DNA from: Myotis daubentonii
Lineage: Eukaryota > Chordata > Mammalia > Chiroptera > Vespertilionidae
Direction: 5' to 3'
Assembly: GCF_963259705.1 (NCBI RefSeq)
Contig: NC_081844.1
Location: 16,043,715-16,107,714 of the forward strand
DNA length: 64,000 nucleotides
The notes beneath the pieces were generated by a model. That model did no database searches and was not told the origin of the DNA. It worked only from the letters and a program-made list of their open reading frames with translations. This document shows, piece by piece, positions 58,096 through 64,000 of the stretch (position 1 is the first letter of the stretch; every line of letters starts with the position of its first letter). Position numbers and translations under genes: made by a program.

Positions 58096-59262
58096 TTTAC
58101 ACCCTGCAGCTTCACTACTATGTTAATGTGAAAACAATCTACCAGTCCCTAGAGGGGGCAGAACAAGTTCAAGGCTTTTAAAGAAATATTTGTGTAGTCA
58201 TTAGCTGAATAAGGTTAAGCACAGGGAGATTTCAGTGGCTATGCACAGTTCAGACTACAGAGATCACAGAATCAGGCCAAGAAACTCAACAAACAAGTAA
58301 GACTCAACAATCCTTGGGAGCAGAGATATAATTTACAGAGTTGCCACATTATACTAAAAATGTCCAGTTTCCAATAAAAATTTTTGAGGCACGCCAATAA
58401 AGTATAGTCCATACACATGAAAAAAAAAATTTGTCCCCAATATTAGTTTTACTAGACAAGTACTCTAAACCAACTATTTTATTTAATGTATTTATTTATT
58501 TTATTTTTGCTAATCCTTTCTTTATTCCCTCCATGAGTGTGTACTCACACTCAACATGAGTGGGGTCAAGGAAAGTCTTGTTAGATATTTTCCCCTTCTC
58601 TATGGATTCTAGAGAAGGGGATGGGGTGGGAAGAATGCAGATATAACAATAACTTTTCTAGTCCTTTGAAAATGTCTTTCACTAGCTAAACTAACCAGAA
58701 GCCAGGCAAGAAAGCCAACGATATAATCAGTATGGACCAACCTTCCAGTCACAGAGCAGGGTGAGAAGAGGTTAAGAGGAGATCTAGAAGAGCAAATAGA
58801 AAAAATTCCATAGTTTCTCTCCAAAACAAAAATCACTGACTATGTTCTAAAGGTTAAGAAAAAAGAAAAAAAAAGTTTAAGAAATTCAAGAATAATGATC
58901 AGAGAAAAGTATGAGGCAGAATAGCAAAAAGCTAGGAATATCCCTTGGCAAGTGGAATGGGGAAACTGAGATAGCCGAACAAACTGGAGGAACAATTTAC
59001 AGCCAGATCCAGGTCACTAGGGTGGAAAGCCCCGGGTGCCTACCAACAGACCAAACTGGATCCAGATCTTGCCCCCAGATGGCCTTTGCTCCCCTGGCAT
59101 AAAAAAAAAAAAAAAAGACACATAAAAAAACAAAAAACTGGCAAAAACCCCACGATACTTTTCGTTGTTTTTCTCCACATGAGTATAACACTCTCTCCTA
59201 CCTGATGCAGTGGTTCTTGGATCAGGACTACAACTGCAGGTGTCAGAAGCTGGGCATGTACT
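58096..59262. other. Intron, mostly unassigned
   Basis: 58230-58420 resembles decayed L1/HAL1-type A-rich text. The remainder, including an A-run at 59100-59116, has no feature I can name. Confidence 0.35.
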
Positions 59263-59263
59263 C

Positions 59264-59678
59264 ATTTGCTAGAGCTGCTGTAATGAAGTACCACTAACTG
59301 GGTGGCTTAAACAAAGAAATGTACCATCACCCAGGCCTGGAGGTTAGAAGTCCAAACTCAAGGCGTTGGTAGGATTGGTTCCTTCTGAAGCTTGTGAGAG
59401 TCTTTTCAGACTCCCTCCTAGCTCCTGGTTGCCGCAGGTGTTCCTTAGCTTGTAGACTGTGATCTCGCTGTGCCTTACATTGTCTTTATTCTATGTGTGT
59501 TAGTCTCTGTGTCAAAATCTCTCTTCATAAGAACATAGTCATATGGATTAGGGCCCTCTCTAATGACCTCATCTTAATTGGATCATCTGTAAAGACCCTA
59601 ACTCCAAATAAGGTTACATTCACTGGTAGGACTTCAACATCTTTTGGGGTGGGGGCACAATTCAACCCACAACAATCT
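59264..59678 (-). mobile_element. MLT1-like LTR (ERVL-MaLR), antisense
   Basis: Recognisable reverse MLT1 parts: agagctgctgtaatgaagta, actgggtggcttaaac, agaccctaactccaaataag, ggcacaattcaacccacaac. Ancient. Confidence 0.78.
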
Positions 59679-59691
59679 CTAAACTGGAAAC

Positions 59692-60078
59692 TGTTAGGTC
59701 GGAGAGAGCCCAGGATCAGATACATGCAGACATGTGATGAGACAATGGACTTCCCCTGGAATTTCTCACAGATCAACGTGCCAGACACAGATACCAGCTT
59801 CTTCTCCCTGAATCCACATACCCCCACACAGATAGGGACTTCTTCTGAATACCCCCGCCCATCCCCTGCGGCAGAGAATTCCTCAGCTCATGTCCCCGCC
59901 CCTCACCCAACTGCAGTATAAAAAAAGCGCCCCCCTCCCTGTTGGAGTGAATCCACGTGCCCTGTCCTGGGGGTACCTGGGTCTCCCGGGGACGCAGAAT
60001 AAACCTTTTCCTTTCCTTTCTTTTCTGATTCACTGGACTCTATTTCTTGCGCCGCCTCCTGAGCCACCTAACCTAACA
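59692..60078 (+). mobile_element. Solo LTR with complementary ends
   Basis: Starts TGTTAGGT and ends ACCTAACA, a perfect 8-bp terminal inverted repeat of the TG...CA type; 387 bp long. Inside are a TATAAAA box near 59920 and AATAAA near 59998 followed by a T/C-rich stretch, in the order promoter, poly-A. The flanks share only aac. ERV1-like solo LTR; antisense to PIWIL2. Confidence 0.8.
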
Positions 60079-60085
60079 TTAACTA

Positions 60086-60720
60086 TCTATACTAATAAAA
60101 GGATAATATGCTAATTAGACTGGACATCTTCCAGACATCCTTCCGGACAAATCCATGGTGGTGGGGGCAAGGCAGAGGCAGTTAGGGGCAACCAGGCTGG
60201 CAAGGGAGGGCAGTTAGGGGCAACTGGGCCGGCAGGGGAGGGCAGTTAGGGGCGACCGGGCCGGCAGGCAGAGGAGGTTAGGAGCGATCAGGCAGGCAGG
60301 GGAAAGGATAGGGGTGATCAGGCCAGCAGGGGAGCAGTTAGGGACAATCAGGTAGGGAAGCAGAGGCAGTTAGGGGTGATCAGGCAGGCAGGCAGAGAGG
60401 TCAGTAGTGATCAGGCAGGCAGGCAGAGATGGTTAGGGGCAATCAGGCAGGCAGGGGAGCAGTTAGGGGTGATCAGGCCAGCAAAAGAGCAGTTAGGGGA
60501 GATCAAGCAAGCAGGCAGAGAGGTTAGGGACAATTAGGCAAGCAGGTGAGCAGTTAGGAGCTAGCGGTCCTGGACTGCGAGAGGGATGTCTGACTGCTGT
60601 TTTAGGCCCGATCCCACAGTTGGACATCCCCTAAGGGGTCCTGGATTGGAGAGGGTGCAGGCCAGGTAAGGGACCCCCCCTCCTCGCTCCGTGCATGAAT
60701 TTCGTGCACTGAGCCTCTAG
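60086..60720 (+). mobile_element. HeliBat Helitron, 635 bp, with minisatellite
   Basis: Starts TC at 60086 (after A) with the 16-nt leader ending aataaaag and taatatgctaattagac; ends with a cgtgcatgaatttcgtgca-type hairpin and CTAG at 60717-60720 before T. The interior is mostly a tandem array (60177-60560). Non-autonomous. Confidence 0.92.
60177..60560 (+). repeat. ~30-bp minisatellite inside Helitron
   Basis: About a dozen diverged units of ggcagttaggggcgatcagg type, alternating with gcaggcaggggag or gcaggcagagag. Confidence 0.88.
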
Positions 60721-62331
<1,611 letters not shown>

Positions 62332-62499
62332 TCACAGAGGAAGGCCCACAGGCTGAATGTTAGCCCACACAGGCTTCAACGCACCAATCCAACACCAAGT
62401 AGTAAATGCATTTATGTTACATGTAAAAACACAAAGTGATGTGGGGAAAAATATAGGTATAATTGTGAATATTTGCTACAAAACTGCTGCCAGTTGAAA

Positions 62500-62875
62500 A
62501 AGTGGGACAACATAGATACCCATCAACTGAGGACTAGTTAAGTAAATAGTGCTGTGGCATACAATAAACTCCATACAACAGTTAAAGAGAACTTACTTTT
62601 ATTGATGGGACACTGTCCAAGATACACAGTTTAAGTACAAATATCAAGCTGAGGAAGAGTACACATAGTATTATGCCATTTGTATATACATATATACAGC
62701 ACCTATGTGTGTTAGTTAGTATATGCATAGAAGAGAATATGAAAGTATATATACATCAAACCTTAGGTAATGGTTGAAAGAAGATGAACCATGAAAAACT
62801 CACTTTCTAAATTTCTACAGATATTTGCACAACCATGCCTTATTTTTACAATAAAAAATAAATAAATAAAAACTC
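62500..62875 (+). mobile_element. Old L1 3' fragment, sense
   Basis: aagtgggacaacatagatac, tatgccatttgtatatac and the closing attttttacaata-type A-rich end match an old L1 3' UTR in forward orientation. Confidence 0.55.
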
Positions 62876-63175
62876 CCCTCATTTCTAGAGTTAAAAGATA
62901 ATCTCCGATAAGACACAGTCCTCATTCTGAAGGAGATGCTGTAGCCAGGAAACAAACTTACACATATGACAAGTTTGGTAAATAGACTGTGTAAACTAAT
63001 TTCACAGGAAGATACAGGAGGAAGGACTTGACTGTACTTTTATGTATTAGGTAAAATACAATATACTTTACTATAATATAAAATACTAAAAAAAAAAAAA
63101 CATTTGCTGTATTTATAATAAGATTAGGTATCAAAATGATGTAACCAAACGAAATGGCACGATGAAGAGTACTTA

Positions 63176-63289
<114 letters not shown>

Positions 63290-63394
63290 TCAAAAAACCC
63301 CTAGTGATCCATTCAACCCATATTTAATTATTATTTGAACCTTAAAGCAACATATGAAAATAAATTCTGGGAAATGAAGAGAAAGACCAGGAAT

Positions 63395-63525
63395 CAGCAA
63401 ATGTTTTCTGTAAACAGCTAAAGAGTGAATGAATGTCTTAGGCTTTGTGAGCCACATGGTCTCTGAAGGAACTATTTAATTCTGCCATCACAGCATGACA
63501 GAAGTCACAGATAATACGTAAAGAA
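63395..63525 (+). mobile_element. Old hAT (Charlie/MER-group) fragment
   Basis: aatgttttctgtaaacagct, taggctttgtgagccacatgg and the gataatacgtaaag ending match the interior of an ancient mammalian hAT transposon. Confidence 0.65.
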
Positions 63526-63538
63526 ATATGATATGGAT

Positions 63539-64000
63539 AGAACCAAGATGGCGGCATAGGTTAACGCCGGAGTTTGCTGCTTTGAACAACTACTTCAAAA
63601 GTGAAACCAAAAAACGGAAGGGACATCGCCCAGAACCACAGGAACGCTGGCTGAGTGGAAGTCCTACAACTAGGAGGAAAGAGAAACGCACACGGACACT
63701 CAGAGGAGGCGCAGTGCTGAAGTCAAATTCTGAGGTGCGGAGTGCGCGGAGCGGGCTGGCGGCGGAGGGCGCGGTTGTTGTTTTCCATCGGGAGGGAGTC
63801 GCAGACTGAGCACCAGATCCGGGTGAGTCTTTAGGGACCCAGACTCAAACGGGAGAAGCGGGACTGTCTGGCTTCGGTCAGAGCGAGTGCAGCTTTCTCT
63901 CCCAGCTTTGCAGCGGGTGCTGGGACTCAGAGAGGCAGAGCCCCTGGGGACAGGACTGAGAGCCGCCATAACTGCTCTCTCCGGCCCACCCTGTTGATCC
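63539..64000 (+). mobile_element. HAL1 5' part, cut by window end
   Basis: Begins aaccaagatggcggcatagg and follows the 5' UTR of the HAL1 copies at 35573 and 45977 closely (gaacaactacttcaaaag, gcggagtgcgcggagcgg). The rest, including any ORF1, lies outside. It inserted upstream of the first PIWIL2 exon seen here, antisense to the gene. Confidence 0.9.

Noticed and set aside
59493..59921. 142-codon plus-strand frame
   Set aside because: It runs from an antisense MLT1 LTR into a solo LTR; no retroviral or host domain is visible.
60177..60560. Regular ~30-bp repeats resembling a CRISPR array
   Set aside because: The units are contiguous and diverged with no unique spacers, and lie within a Helitron in a mammalian genome.

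Overview
The window is mammalian nuclear DNA from a vesper bat (family Vespertilionidae, genus not resolvable by eye). This rests on the repeats. There are dozens of tRNA-derived Ves-type SINEs, four HeliBat Helitrons with the standard TC...CTAG ends between A and T, short nhAT and mariner DNA transposons, one SPIN-type hAT, and several young HAL1 (half-LINE-1) elements. No prokaryotic or viral coding unit is present. Nearly all open frames of 60-290 codons come from repeats or from a CpG island.

Two host genes are supported, both on the minus strand. The first is the 3' part of PIWIL2, the Piwi-clade Argonaute of the germline piRNA pathway. Five coding exons (63265-63177, 62284-62179, 27103-26850, 26156-26049, 25245-25089) join in frame through GT/AG sites, carry the Piwi catalytic residues and end at a TGA. 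Two of them are separated by an intron of about 35 kb. The second is a CpG island at about 12480-13450, 11.6 kb downstream of the PIWIL2 stop. In human the next gene in the same orientation is SLC39A14 (zinc/iron/manganese transporter ZIP14), so I read the island as its promoter with a non-coding first exon ending at a strong splice donor at 13055. Positions 1-12480 would then be SLC39A14 intron 1, and 13450-25088 intergenic DNA plus PIWIL2 3' UTR.

Layout: 1-12480, putative intron with a 640-bp HeliBat, LTR remnants, SINEs, MIR and an nhAT; 12480-13450, CpG-island promoter; 13450-23400, SINEs and old antisense L1; 23400-25088, downstream of PIWIL2, with a SPIN element; 25089-27103, last three PIWIL2 exons; 27104-62178, large repeat-filled intron; 62179-63265, two more exons; 63266-64000, intron with the start of a fourth HAL1.

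The large intron holds the richest structure. It contains a nearly full-length L1 in sense with PIWIL2, invaded by a Ves SINE that was itself invaded by a 2.4-kb HAL1 with a non-HAL1 5' extension. It also contains a HAL1 with an intact ORF1 fused to an L1 3' tail, a 2.2-kb non-L1 segment with the hallmarks of an L1-mobilised retrocopy, and a perfect 154-bp inverted copy of nearby DNA placed inside an L1. A similar inverted copy lies outside the gene at 20.4/21.4 kb. Family names come from recognition, not from a database search. Element ends are base-exact only where target-site duplications or splice sites are quoted.
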